A DNA stretch of 64,000 nt from Pseudomonas fluorescens (GTDB taxonomy: Bacteria; Pseudomonadota; Gammaproteobacteria; Pseudomonadales; Pseudomonadaceae): assembly GCF_000802965.1 (NCBI RefSeq), contig NZ_JSAK01000034.1, positions 37,261 through 101,260 on the forward strand, written 5' to 3'. The notes under the pieces were generated by a model. It was not told the origin of the DNA. It made no database searches and saw nothing but the letters and a program-made list of their open reading frames with translations. Shown one piece after another: positions 19,401-27,764 of the stretch. The translations under genes and the position numbers were made by a program. Every line of letters starts with the position of its first letter. The stretch's first letter is position 1.

Positions 19401-19708
19401 TCCAGCGGCGCGCCGGCGATGACGGCGTGGAACGCGCGAACGGTTTTCGCCCGATCTTCCGGAGGCAGCAAGTCGAGGTATTCCAGATCGGCCGGCAACG
19501 GTTGCCGTGGATCGAAGCCAAACAACGCCTGCGTACCCCGCGACCAACTGATCTGCCCGCGTTCAATGTCCCAATACCAGGCACCCAGACGCGCGCCGTT
19601 CAGGGCGGCCAGCAATTGTGAGGCACTTTCCCAACTCTGCTCGGATCGTTTTGGGTCAAGTGCCTGAATACGCGGCATCGGCGGAATACGGTCTACAGAT
19701 TTCGGCAT
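16430..19708 (-). CDS. multi-PAS diguanylate cyclase/phosphodiesterase (GGDEF-EAL)
   Basis: A 1092-residue cytoplasmic sensor of cyclic-di-GMP signalling. Five PAS segments can be recognised by their repeated SEEKFA...SPD...E.N..F...G pattern, at about residues 30-150, 155-275, 285-405, 410-530 and 535-655. A GGDEF domain follows (RLGGDEFVV intact, about 670-830, with an RMED inhibitory site five residues before it), then an EAL domain (GAEALVRW, and DDFGTGYSSL). Both catalytic signatures are intact, so it could make, break or switch. No membrane helix is seen. The ATG at 19708 has AAGGC upstream; a TTG lies two codons earlier. The gene stands alone. Confidence 0.94.
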   Translation of the reverse strand: MPKSVDRIPPMPRIQALDPKRSEQSWESASQLLAALNGARLGAWYWDIERGQISWSRGTQALFGFDPRQPLPADLEYLDLLPPEDRAKTVRAFHAVIAGAPLEQAMHHRIRWPDGSLHWLEINGSLLPDKHGRPRMIGVIREITHQRQREQALSSSEKRFATLFHLCPNMVLLTRQDDGLITEANQYFESLFGWPVQHAIGRTTLELGLWVHPEQREELVKATKAKGELVSMEVQFRASNGQIHDGILSAQKVELEGHPYLLSTFLDTTERKAAEHALKDSQERLDLALDSAQLGTWDWHIPSGMLYGSARAAQLHGMEAKPFHESFDEFFEGVPDEERDTMRDAYRSLREGPAGNYQLTYRVQLPDGSSRYLESRARLYRDENGVPLRMAGTLLDITDQVEREQQLVASEEKFATLFQVSPDPICVTRQDTGQFIEINSSFTQTFGWSAADVIGRSADEIGLWDASAKSLQRIEQVIREQALNNVAILVQHKDGQPVTCVISSRQINVGDQPCVVTTLRDISQQQRSEAALKASEEKFAKAFHSSPDAITITERDTGRYLEVNDGFSRLTGYRADEVVGRTVYQIGIWAEEKQRSALLAELQLKGRVHHLEMLGRNKRGELLTVEVSVEPITLNETACLLLTARDVSLLKNAEAQIRHLAYHDPLTNLPNRALLMDRLSQQIALLKRHNLRGALMFLDLDHFKHINDSLGHPVGDTVLKIITARLEASVRMEDTVARLGGDEFVVLLSGLEGSRNEVSNQVIQLADTIRELLSEPMFLDGQRLQVTPSIGIALIPDHGSTPTDLLKRADIALYRAKDSGRNTAQMYHNTMQKAASERLRMETDLRLALSRGEFRVHYQPQVDARDNRIVGAEALVRWNHPELGAQSPTEFIKVLEDSGLILEVGSWIVDEACKSFRQLILKGLVDPLNFSLCVNISPRQFRQNDFVERIENSLASYGLPCSLLKLEITEGIVIQNLEDTINKMRRLKKLGVSFAMDDFGTGYSSLTYLKRLPVDTLKIDQSFIRDATTDPNDAEIIRAIVAMARSLELKVIAEGVETPEQLEFLQGLDCHFYQGYLHSPPLPVEEFQKLLR

Positions 19709-19774
19709 TGGCAAGCCTTAGGCTGAGGTGGGCATTTGGCACAGGATTTCGCGGCTCTATAGGAGTAGCACAAG

Positions 19775-20665
19775 TCAGCCTTGAGTCCCTGGCAGTTCGA
19801 TTTGAGCATCCAGCAGCGCCATGAAGGCCCGTGCTGCATTCGACAGCGTCCGTTCTGTGTGCAGGATATAGCCTAGCTGGCGAGAGAGTTGTATGCCCGG
19901 CAGTGGTATTCGTGCAACTTGATCATCGAGCATGGTGCGCGGCAATACACTCCAGGCAAGGCCAATGGAGACCATCATCTTGATGGTCTCCAGGTAGTTG
20001 GTGCTCATGGCGATGTTCGGCGTCAGCCCCTGGGCTTCGAACAGGCGCTGGACGATGTGGTGGGTGAAGGTGTTGCCGCCGGGAAACACCGCCGGGTGAC
20101 GGGCGATATCCGCCAGGCTGACCTTGCCATTGAGCAGTAGCGAATGCTCCGGGGCGACCACGAAATCCAGCGGGTCATCCCACACCGGCGTCGCCTTGAC
20201 CAACGCGTGGGGTTCCGGCGCGAGGGTAATGACTGCCAGTTCGGCGCGGCCATGGAGGATTTCTTCGTAGGCCACTTCCGAATCGAGAAACTGAATATCC
20301 AGCGCCACTTCCGGATAGCGTCGGGTGAACTCCCTTAATAAGGGCGGCAAACGGTGCAGGCCAATGTGGTGACTGGTGGCCAGGGTCAGACGGCCGGTCA
20401 CCTCGCCCGAGAGGTTAGTCAACGCACGGCGCGTATCATCGAGGACGTTCAAAATCTGGTAGGCCCGTGGCAGCAGGGCGCGACCGGCCTCGGTCAACCC
20501 GACCTCGCGGCCCAGTCGATCGAACAGTCGCACCTTCAATTGCTGCTCCAGCCCGGCGATGCGTTTGCTGATGGCTGGTTGTGTCAGGTGCAGCCGTTCG
20601 CCCGCGCCAGAGAAGCTTCCGGTCTCCGCGATAGCAATAAAGGCATTGAGGTTGGCCAGGTCCAT
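19775..20665 (-). CDS. LysR-family regulator divergent from leuC
   Basis: A 296-residue regulator from the ATG at 20665 (GGAA 7 nt upstream; a longer frame adds 10 residues). The helix-turn-helix is at about residues 3-60 (FIAIAETGSFSGAGERLHLTQPAISKRI), followed by the periplasmic-binding-like effector domain. In Pseudomonas this gene is regularly divergent from leuC. It probably activates the leucine genes in response to a pathway intermediate, but this is inferred from position. Confidence 0.9.
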   Translation of the reverse strand: MDLANLNAFIAIAETGSFSGAGERLHLTQPAISKRIAGLEQQLKVRLFDRLGREVGLTEAGRALLPRAYQILNVLDDTRRALTNLSGEVTGRLTLATSHHIGLHRLPPLLREFTRRYPEVALDIQFLDSEVAYEEILHGRAELAVITLAPEPHALVKATPVWDDPLDFVVAPEHSLLLNGKVSLADIARHPAVFPGGNTFTHHIVQRLFEAQGLTPNIAMSTNYLETIKMMVSIGLAWSVLPRTMLDDQVARIPLPGIQLSRQLGYILHTERTLSNAARAFMALLDAQIELPGTQG

Positions 20666-20692
20666 GGTCGCATTCCAGTTGGTTATCCAAAG

Positions 20693-20705
20693 CATAAAAA
20701 ATATG
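20693..20705. promoter_or_regulatory. candidate LysR box between the regulator and leuC
   Basis: CATA, five A and TATG (20693-20705) form a small palindrome in an AT-rich stretch between the two divergent genes. It lies within a wider GGTTA...TAACC pair (about 20681-20727). The spacing fits a LysR-type site; binding is not shown. Confidence 0.35.
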
Positions 20706-20812
20706 AATTTGAGTTATTTAATGTAACCCCATAGGATCAGCCTCACAAGCCAAAGGGTTATTGAAATTCTCAAGATCCAGGGCATAGAAACAAGCTGATG
20801 AGGAACCGTCTG

Positions 20813-22243
20813 ATGGCCGGCAAAACGCTCTACGACAAGCTCTGGGATTCGCATTTGGTCAAGCAGCGCGACGATGGCTCTGCGCTGATCTACATCGATC
20901 GTCACATCATCCACGAAGTGACTTCGCCGCAAGCCTTTGAAGGCCTGCGTCTGGCCGGGCGCAAGCCTTGGCGCATCGATGCCAACATCGCGACCCCGGA
21001 CCACAACGTACCGACAACCCCTGAGCGCAAGGGCGGCATCGACGCCATTGTTGACCAGGTCTCGCGTTTGCAGGTCCAGACCCTCGACGACAACTGCGAT
21101 GAATACGGCATCGTCGAATTCAAGATGAACGACGTCCGCCAAGGCATCGTCCACGTCATCGGCCCGGAGCAGGGCGCTACCTTGCCGGGCATGACCGTGG
21201 TCTGCGGCGACTCCCACACCTCGACCCACGGTGCGTTCGGTGCCCTGGCTCACGGTATCGGCACTTCCGAGGTCGAGCATGTGCTCGCCACCCAGTGCCT
21301 GGTCGCCAAGAAAATGAAAAACATGCTGGTTTCCGTCGAAGGCAAATTGCCGTTCGGCGTGACCGCCAAGGACATCGTCCTCGCCGTGATCGGCAAGATC
21401 GGCACCGCCGGTGGTAACGGCCACGCCATCGAGTTCGCCGGTAGCGCGATTCGTGACCTGTCCGTTGAAGGCCGCATGACCATTTGCAACATGTCCATCG
21501 AGGCCGGCGCTCGCGTAGGTCTGGTGGCGGCTGACGAAAAAACCGTGGCTTACGTGAAGGGCCGTCCATTCGCTCCAAAAGGCGCGGAGTGGGACTTGGC
21601 GGTCGAAGCGTGGAAAGACCTGGTGTCTGATCAAGACGCCAAGTTCGACACCATCGTCGAGCTCGACGCGACCCAGATCAAGCCGCAAGTCAGCTGGGGC
21701 ACTTCGCCCGAGATGGTGTTGGCTGTGGATCAGAACGTTCCGGATCCTGCGAAGGAAATGGACCTGGTCAAGCGCGGTTCCATCGAACGCGCTTTGAAAT
21801 ACATGGGTTTGACCGCCAATCAGGCGATCACCGACATTCAACTGGACCGCGTCTTCATCGGTTCCTGCACCAACTCGCGCATCGAAGATCTGCGCGCTGC
21901 TGCCGTCATTGCCAAGGGCCGCAAAGTGGCCTCGACCATCAAGCAGGCCATCGTGGTGCCGGGCTCGGGTCTGGTGAAGGCTCAAGCTGAATCGGAAGGC
22001 CTGGACAAGATTTTCCTCGAAGCCGGTTTCGAATGGCGCGAGCCGGGTTGCTCGATGTGCCTGGCGATGAACCCGGACCGTTTGGAGTCGGGCGAACATT
22101 GCGCTTCCACGTCGAACCGTAACTTCGAAGGCCGTCAGGGCGCCGGTGGCCGTACGCACCTCGTCAGCCCGGCCATGGCCGCCGCCGCGGCTGTAAACGG
22201 TCGTTTCGTCGACGTCCGTGAATTGATCCAGGGAGCGCAGTAA
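20813..22243 (+). CDS. leuC: 3-isopropylmalate dehydratase large subunit
   Basis: With LeuD it isomerises 2-isopropylmalate to 3-isopropylmalate in leucine biosynthesis, using a 4Fe-4S cluster. The cluster cysteines are in IGSCTNSR and PGCSMC. Substrate-loop motifs VCGDSHTSTHGAFG and ATQCL are present. I use the ATG at 20813 (476 aa, MAGKTLYDKLWDSH), preceded by GAGGA; an ATG five codons earlier is possible. Only 2 bp separate its stop from leuD. Confidence 0.97.
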   Translation: MAGKTLYDKLWDSHLVKQRDDGSALIYIDRHIIHEVTSPQAFEGLRLAGRKPWRIDANIATPDHNVPTTPERKGGIDAIVDQVSRLQVQTLDDNCDEYGIVEFKMNDVRQGIVHVIGPEQGATLPGMTVVCGDSHTSTHGAFGALAHGIGTSEVEHVLATQCLVAKKMKNMLVSVEGKLPFGVTAKDIVLAVIGKIGTAGGNGHAIEFAGSAIRDLSVEGRMTICNMSIEAGARVGLVAADEKTVAYVKGRPFAPKGAEWDLAVEAWKDLVSDQDAKFDTIVELDATQIKPQVSWGTSPEMVLAVDQNVPDPAKEMDLVKRGSIERALKYMGLTANQAITDIQLDRVFIGSCTNSRIEDLRAAAVIAKGRKVASTIKQAIVVPGSGLVKAQAESEGLDKIFLEAGFEWREPGCSMCLAMNPDRLESGEHCASTSNRNFEGRQGAGGRTHLVSPAMAAAAAVNGRFVDVRELIQGAQ

Positions 22244-22245
22244 GC

Positions 22246-22890
22246 ATGAGAGCATTTACCCAGCACACTGGACTTGTCGCGCCTTTGGATCGTGCCAACG
22301 TCGACACCGATCAGATCATTCCGAAGCAGTTCTTGAAGTCGATCAAGCGCACCGGTTTCGGCCCGAACCTGTTCGATGAATGGCGTTATCTGGATGTGGG
22401 GCAGCCGTATCAGGACAACTCCAAGCGTCCGCTGAACAAGGACTTCGTACTCAACGCCGAGCGTTACCAAGGCGCCAGCGTGTTGCTGGCCCGCGAGAAC
22501 TTCGGTTGCGGCTCCAGCCGCGAACACGCGCCGTGGGCGCTGGAAGAGTACGGTTTCCGCAGCATCATCGCGCCGAGCTACGCCGACATCTTCTTTAACA
22601 ACAGCTTCAAGAACGGCTTGCTGCCGATCATCTTGAGCGACGCCGAAGTGGATGAGCTGTTCCAGCAGGTCGAGGCCAATCCGGGTTATCAGTTGCAGGT
22701 CGATCTTCAAGCCCAGACCGTCACCCGTCCGGATGGCAAGGTGTTGAGCTTCGAAATCGATGCCTTCCGTAAGCATTGCTTGCTCAACGGTCTGGACGAT
22801 ATCGGCCTGACGTTGCAGGACCACGAGGCGATTGCGACGTTTGAAGGCAAGCACCGGGCGAGCCAGCCTTGGTTGTTTCGCGACGCGTGA
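22246..22890 (+). CDS. leuD: 3-isopropylmalate dehydratase small subunit
   Basis: A 214-residue swivel-domain partner of LeuC in the leucine pathway. VDTDQIIPKQFLK and FGCGSSREHAPWAL are the family signatures. It is 2 bp downstream of leuC, so the subunits are translated together. A REP doublet separates it from the following methyltransferase. Confidence 0.97.
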   Translation: MRAFTQHTGLVAPLDRANVDTDQIIPKQFLKSIKRTGFGPNLFDEWRYLDVGQPYQDNSKRPLNKDFVLNAERYQGASVLLARENFGCGSSREHAPWALEEYGFRSIIAPSYADIFFNNSFKNGLLPIILSDAEVDELFQQVEANPGYQLQVDLQAQTVTRPDGKVLSFEIDAFRKHCLLNGLDDIGLTLQDHEAIATFEGKHRASQPWLFRDA

Positions 22891-22906
22891 TTTTCGGTAG
22901 TTAGTG

Positions 22907-22992
22907 CCGGCCCCATCGCTGGCAAGCCAGCTCCTACAGGTTTGTGAGCGCCGCAAATCACTGTAGGAGCTGGCTTGCCAGCGATGAGGCCC
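22907..22992. repeat. REP doublet (TAGGAGCTGGCTTGCCAGCGATGAGG type)
   Basis: Inverted arms of about 30 bp (22907-22938 and 22962-22992) sit between leuD and the methyltransferase gene, inside an otherwise co-directional block. The core GGCTTGCCAGC matches that of the tandem array at 26214-26457. Confidence 0.88.
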
Positions 22993-23035
22993 GGACAGAC
23001 ACCACAAGACTAAACCCTGAAAAAGGAAGTCCCCC

Positions 23036-23803
23036 ATGACCAGCACCGCCCAGCACAGCCAGGTAGTCCAGAAGCAATTCGGTGAACAGGCTTCGGCCTA
23101 CCTGAGCAGCGCCGTCCACGCTCAAGGCACCGAATTCGCGCTGCTACAGGCTGAACTGGCAGGGCAGGGCGAAGCCCGGGTTCTGGACCTGGGTTGCGGC
23201 GCCGGTCATGTGAGTTTCCACGTGGCGTCGCTGGTGAAAGAAGTGGTGGCTTACGACCTGTCGCAGCAAATGCTCGACGTGGTGACAACCGCTGCTGTTG
23301 ATCGAGGCTTGAGCAACATAACAACGGTCAACGGCGCCGCCGAGCGCCTGCCGTTCGCCGATGGCGAGTTCGACTTCGTGTTCAGCCGTTATTCGGCGCA
23401 CCACTGGAGCGATCTCGGCCTGGCGTTGCGGGAAGTTCGTCGGGTGTTGAAGCCGGGCGGGGTGGCGGCGTTCATCGATGTGTTGTCACCGGGTAGCCCG
23501 TTGTTCGACACTTACCTGCAAAGCGTCGAAGTGCTGCGCGACACCAGCCATGTGCGCGATTATTCCGCCGGCGAGTGGTTGCGTCAGGTCAGCGAGGCGG
23601 GGTTGCATACCCGCAGCACCACGCGGCAGCGTCTGCGTCTGGAGTACAACTCTTGGGTCGAACGCATGCGCACACCTGAAGTGATGCGCGCGGCCATCCG
23701 CGAATTGCAGCAGTCGATGGGCAACGAAGTACGCGAATATTTCGAGATTGAGGCCGATGGTTCGTTCAGTACTGATGTGCTGGTACTGATGGCTGAACGA
23801 TAG
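23036..23803 (+). CDS. class I SAM-dependent methyltransferase (UbiE/BioC-like)
   Basis: A 255-residue Rossmann-fold methyltransferase. VLDLGCGAGHVSF at about residues 45-57 is the SAM-binding motif I. AERLPFADGEFDFVFSRYSAHHW follows as the acidic loop and motif II, and RRVLKPGGVAAFIDVL is motif III. The substrate is unknown. The gene is conserved between leuD and leuB in pseudomonads, although it has no known step in leucine synthesis. Confidence 0.9.
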   Translation: MTSTAQHSQVVQKQFGEQASAYLSSAVHAQGTEFALLQAELAGQGEARVLDLGCGAGHVSFHVASLVKEVVAYDLSQQMLDVVTTAAVDRGLSNITTVNGAAERLPFADGEFDFVFSRYSAHHWSDLGLALREVRRVLKPGGVAAFIDVLSPGSPLFDTYLQSVEVLRDTSHVRDYSAGEWLRQVSEAGLHTRSTTRQRLRLEYNSWVERMRTPEVMRAAIRELQQSMGNEVREYFEIEADGSFSTDVLVLMAER

Positions 23804-23868
23804 GCCTAAGGCGATAGAATTTTTCCGGGTGCGCCCAAGGGCACACCGACTGATGACATGAGGAAAGC

Positions 23869-24951
<1,083 letters not shown>

Positions 24952-25019
24952 TCTCTCGGGCCCGCTGCCCATTTCACCCCCGAAAGCAGCGGCCCACATT
25001 TCAAGAAGGTGTAGTTGCG

Positions 25020-26132
25020 ATGAAACGTGTAGGTCTGATCGGTTGGCGCGGTATGGTCGGTTCCGTGCTCATGCAGCGGATGCTGGAAGAGCAGGATTTC
25101 GATCTTATCGAGCCGGTGTTTTTCACCACTTCCAATGTCGGTGGCCAAGGCCCGTCCGTGGGCAAGGACATTGCTCCGCTCAAGGACGCTTACAGCATTG
25201 AAGAGCTGAAAACCCTCGACGTGATTCTGACCTGCCAAGGTGGCGACTACACCAGCGAAGTCTTCCCGAAACTGCGCGAAGCCGGCTGGCAGGGTTACTG
25301 GATCGACGCCGCTTCCAGCCTGCGCATGCAGGATGACGCGGTGATCGTTCTGGATCCGGTGAACCGCAAGGTCATCGACCAGCAACTGGACGCGGGCACC
25401 AAGAACTACATCGGCGGCAACTGTACCGTCAGCCTGATGCTGATGGGCCTCGGCGGTCTGTTCGAAGCCGGTCTGGTCGAGTGGATGAGCGCCATGACTT
25501 ATCAGGCGGCCTCCGGTGCCGGCGCGCAGAACATGCGTGAACTGATCAAGCAAATGGGCGCGACCCACGCCGCTGTCGCCGATCAACTGGCCGACCCGGC
25601 CAGCGCGATCCTCGACATCGACCGTCGTGTCGCCGAAGCCATGCGCAGCGACGCGTACCCGACCGAAAACTTCGGCGTACCGCTGGCCGGCAGCCTGATC
25701 CCGTGGATCGACAAGGAACTGCCGAACGGCCAGAGCCGCGAAGAGTGGAAGGCCCAGGCCGAGACCAACAAGATCCTCGGTCGCTTCAAGAGCCCGATCC
25801 CGGTCGATGGCATCTGCGTGCGCATCGGCGCCATGCGCTGCCACAGCCAGGCGCTGACCATCAAGCTGAACAAAGACGTGCCGATCGCCGATATCGAAGG
25901 GCTGATCAGCCAGCACAACCCTTGGGTCAAGCTGGTGCCGAACAACCGTGAGACCAGCATTCAGGAACTGAGCCCGAACAAGGTCACCGGTACCCTGAAC
26001 GTTCCGGTCGGCCGTCTGCGCAAGCTGAACATGGGTTCGCAATTCGTCGGCGCGTTCACCGTCGGCGACCAACTGCTGTGGGGCGCGGCCGAACCGCTGC
26101 GTCGCATGCTGCGGATCCTGCTTGAGCGTTGA
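25020..26132 (+). CDS. asd: aspartate-semialdehyde dehydrogenase
   Basis: A 370-residue NADPH enzyme that reduces aspartyl phosphate to the semialdehyde at the branch to lysine, threonine and methionine. The GLIGWRGMVGSVLMQRM cofactor loop is at the N-terminus. GGNCTVSLMLMGLGG carries the catalytic cysteine at residue 135, and NRETSIQELSPNKVTGTL is near the end. Its length and motifs are those of the gamma-proteobacterial enzyme. A paralogue without this cysteine follows at 26547. Confidence 0.97.
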   Translation: MKRVGLIGWRGMVGSVLMQRMLEEQDFDLIEPVFFTTSNVGGQGPSVGKDIAPLKDAYSIEELKTLDVILTCQGGDYTSEVFPKLREAGWQGYWIDAASSLRMQDDAVIVLDPVNRKVIDQQLDAGTKNYIGGNCTVSLMLMGLGGLFEAGLVEWMSAMTYQAASGAGAQNMRELIKQMGATHAAVADQLADPASAILDIDRRVAEAMRSDAYPTENFGVPLAGSLIPWIDKELPNGQSREEWKAQAETNKILGRFKSPIPVDGICVRIGAMRCHSQALTIKLNKDVPIADIEGLISQHNPWVKLVPNNRETSIQELSPNKVTGTLNVPVGRLRKLNMGSQFVGAFTVGDQLLWGAAEPLRRMLRILLER

Positions 26133-26151
26133 TCGATTGATGCAATGAAAG

Positions 26152-26185
26152 AACCCGCGCCTTGCAAGAGGTGCGGGTTTTTTTA
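26152..26185 (+). terminator. terminator after asd
   Basis: AACCCGCGCC, loop TTGCAAG and AGGTGCGGGTT form a hairpin with a run of seven T residues, 20 bp past the asd stop. Confidence 0.85.
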
Positions 26186-26213
26186 TGTCTGCGGTTTTTC
26201 GGTTGTCTGGTCT

Positions 26214-26457
26214 GGCCTCATCGCTGGCAAGCCAGCTCCCACAGGTTTCATGGTGTACGCAAATCTTGTGCTTGATACCGTTCACTGCGGGAGCTGGCAA
26301 GCCAGCTCCCATAGGTTTCATGGTGTACGCAAATCTTGTGCTTGATATCGTTCACTGTGGGAGCTGGCAAGCCAGCTCCCACAGGTTTCATGGTGTACAC
26401 AAATCTTGTGCTTGATACCGTTCACTGCGGGAGCTGGCTTGCCAGCGATGAGGCCGG
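26214..26457. repeat. REP tandem array with a 70-bp period
   Basis: The unit GCTGGCAAGCCAGCTCCC starts at 26223, 26293 and 26363, exactly 70 bp apart. Each is followed by ACAGGTTTCATGGTGTAC, CAAATCTTGTGCTTGATA and CGTTCACTG with a few substitutions. The array opens with GGCCTCATCGC and closes at 26433-26457 with the inverted end GAGCTGGCTTGCCAGCGATGAGGCC. This is a REP doublet whose inner part has been amplified to three copies. Confidence 0.92.
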
Positions 26458-26546
26458 TACAGACACCACAAATCTCCCTGCCGAATTGCCTGCACCCCAA
26501 CCACCCGGTAAAGTGCCGCTCCCCCCGTTTCGCCAGAGGTAGAACC

Positions 26547-27557
26547 ATGAGCCAGTCCATTGATATTGCCGTGATCGGCGCCACCGGTACTGTCGGCGAA
26601 ACGCTCGTGCAGATTCTCGAAGAACGCGACTTCCCGGTCGGCAACCTGCACCTGCTGGCGAGCAGCGAATCCGCCGGCAGTTCGGTGCCGTTTCGTGGCA
26701 AGAACGTGCGTGTGCGCGAGGTCGATGAGTTCGACTTCAGTAAAGTGCAGCTGGTGTTCTTTGCCGCAGGCCCGGCAGCAACCTTGAGTTTCGCTTCCCG
26801 CGCCACGGCAGCCGGTTGCTCGATTGTCGATCTGTCCGGTGCCTTGCCGGCCGACCAGGCACCGCAAGTGGTGCCGGAAGCCAACGCCCAAGTACTGGCC
26901 GGGTTGAAAAAACCATTCCAGGTCAGCAGCCCGAGTCCATCGGCAACCACCTTGGCGGTGGTGCTTGCGCCGTTGCTGGGTTTGCTCGACTTGCAGCGCA
27001 TCAACCTGACCGCCAGCCTTGCAGTTTCCGCCCAGGGCCGAGAAGCCGTGAGCGAACTGGCCCGGCAGACCGCCGAACTGCTCAACGTGCGTCCGCTGGA
27101 ACCAAAATTCTTTGATCGGCAGATGGCCTTCAACCTGCTGGCCCAGGTCGGCAAGCCGGATGAACAAGGTCACACGTTGCTGGAAAAACGCCTCGTGCGC
27201 GAACTGCGTCAGGTCATGGCGCTGCCTTCATTGAAGATTTCCGTCACGTGCATTCAAGCTCCGGTGTTTTTTGGCGATAGCTTTAACGTGACCCTGCAGT
27301 CAGCCAGCGAAATCGACCTGGCGAAAGTCAATGCCGCACTGGAAGACGCACCGGGCATTGAACTGGTCGAGGCCGGTGATTATCCGACGCCGGTGGGTGA
27401 CGCGGTAGGCCAGGATGTGGTCTACGTTGGTCGGGTTCGCCGGGGTATCGACGACCTGTCGGAACTAAACTTGTGGCTGACGTCAGATAACGTACGCAAA
27501 GGTGCCGCGCTCAATGCTGTGCAGCTGGCGGAATTGTTGATAAAAGACATGCTGTAA
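26547..27557 (+). CDS. aspartate-semialdehyde dehydrogenase-like protein without catalytic cysteine (USG-1 type)
   Basis: A 336-residue paralogue of Asd from the ATG at 26547 (AGAGGT upstream). The cofactor loop is kept (AVIGATGTVGETLVQILEERDFP). But where active bacterial Asd has NPNCST, this protein reads SPSPSA, so the catalytic cysteine is missing. It should therefore not make aspartate semialdehyde. The E. coli USG-1 protein is a similar case. Its position between asd and fimV is conserved in Pseudomonas. The function is unknown. Confidence 0.85.
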   Translation: MSQSIDIAVIGATGTVGETLVQILEERDFPVGNLHLLASSESAGSSVPFRGKNVRVREVDEFDFSKVQLVFFAAGPAATLSFASRATAAGCSIVDLSGALPADQAPQVVPEANAQVLAGLKKPFQVSSPSPSATTLAVVLAPLLGLLDLQRINLTASLAVSAQGREAVSELARQTAELLNVRPLEPKFFDRQMAFNLLAQVGKPDEQGHTLLEKRLVRELRQVMALPSLKISVTCIQAPVFFGDSFNVTLQSASEIDLAKVNAALEDAPGIELVEAGDYPTPVGDAVGQDVVYVGRVRRGIDDLSELNLWLTSDNVRKGAALNAVQLAELLIKDML

Positions 27558-27764
27558 AAGATACTTGGCGACAATTTTTCGAATGATTCCGGGTGAGCGT
27601 CATGCTTGGCCGGAATGCTGAAGGCGAGCCACCCTGCGGTGCTTTCCGGGGCATGCATGAAACGACCGCGCGCGACGAATCTTCGCCGCCGCGCGCAATG
27701 CCTTACGGCAGCGGCTATCAATACCTTCTCGCTGGCCGAGGAATGTTCAAACTAAGGATGAGCT

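Noticed and set aside
20714..22255. Long open frame antisense to leuC (513 codons)
   Set aside because: It mirrors leuC exactly and has no recognisable motif; a shadow frame.
26214..26457. CRISPR array
   Set aside because: The repeats are a 70-bp unit with nearly identical intervening sequence, not short repeats with unique spacers. The units contain REP cores and no cas gene is near.
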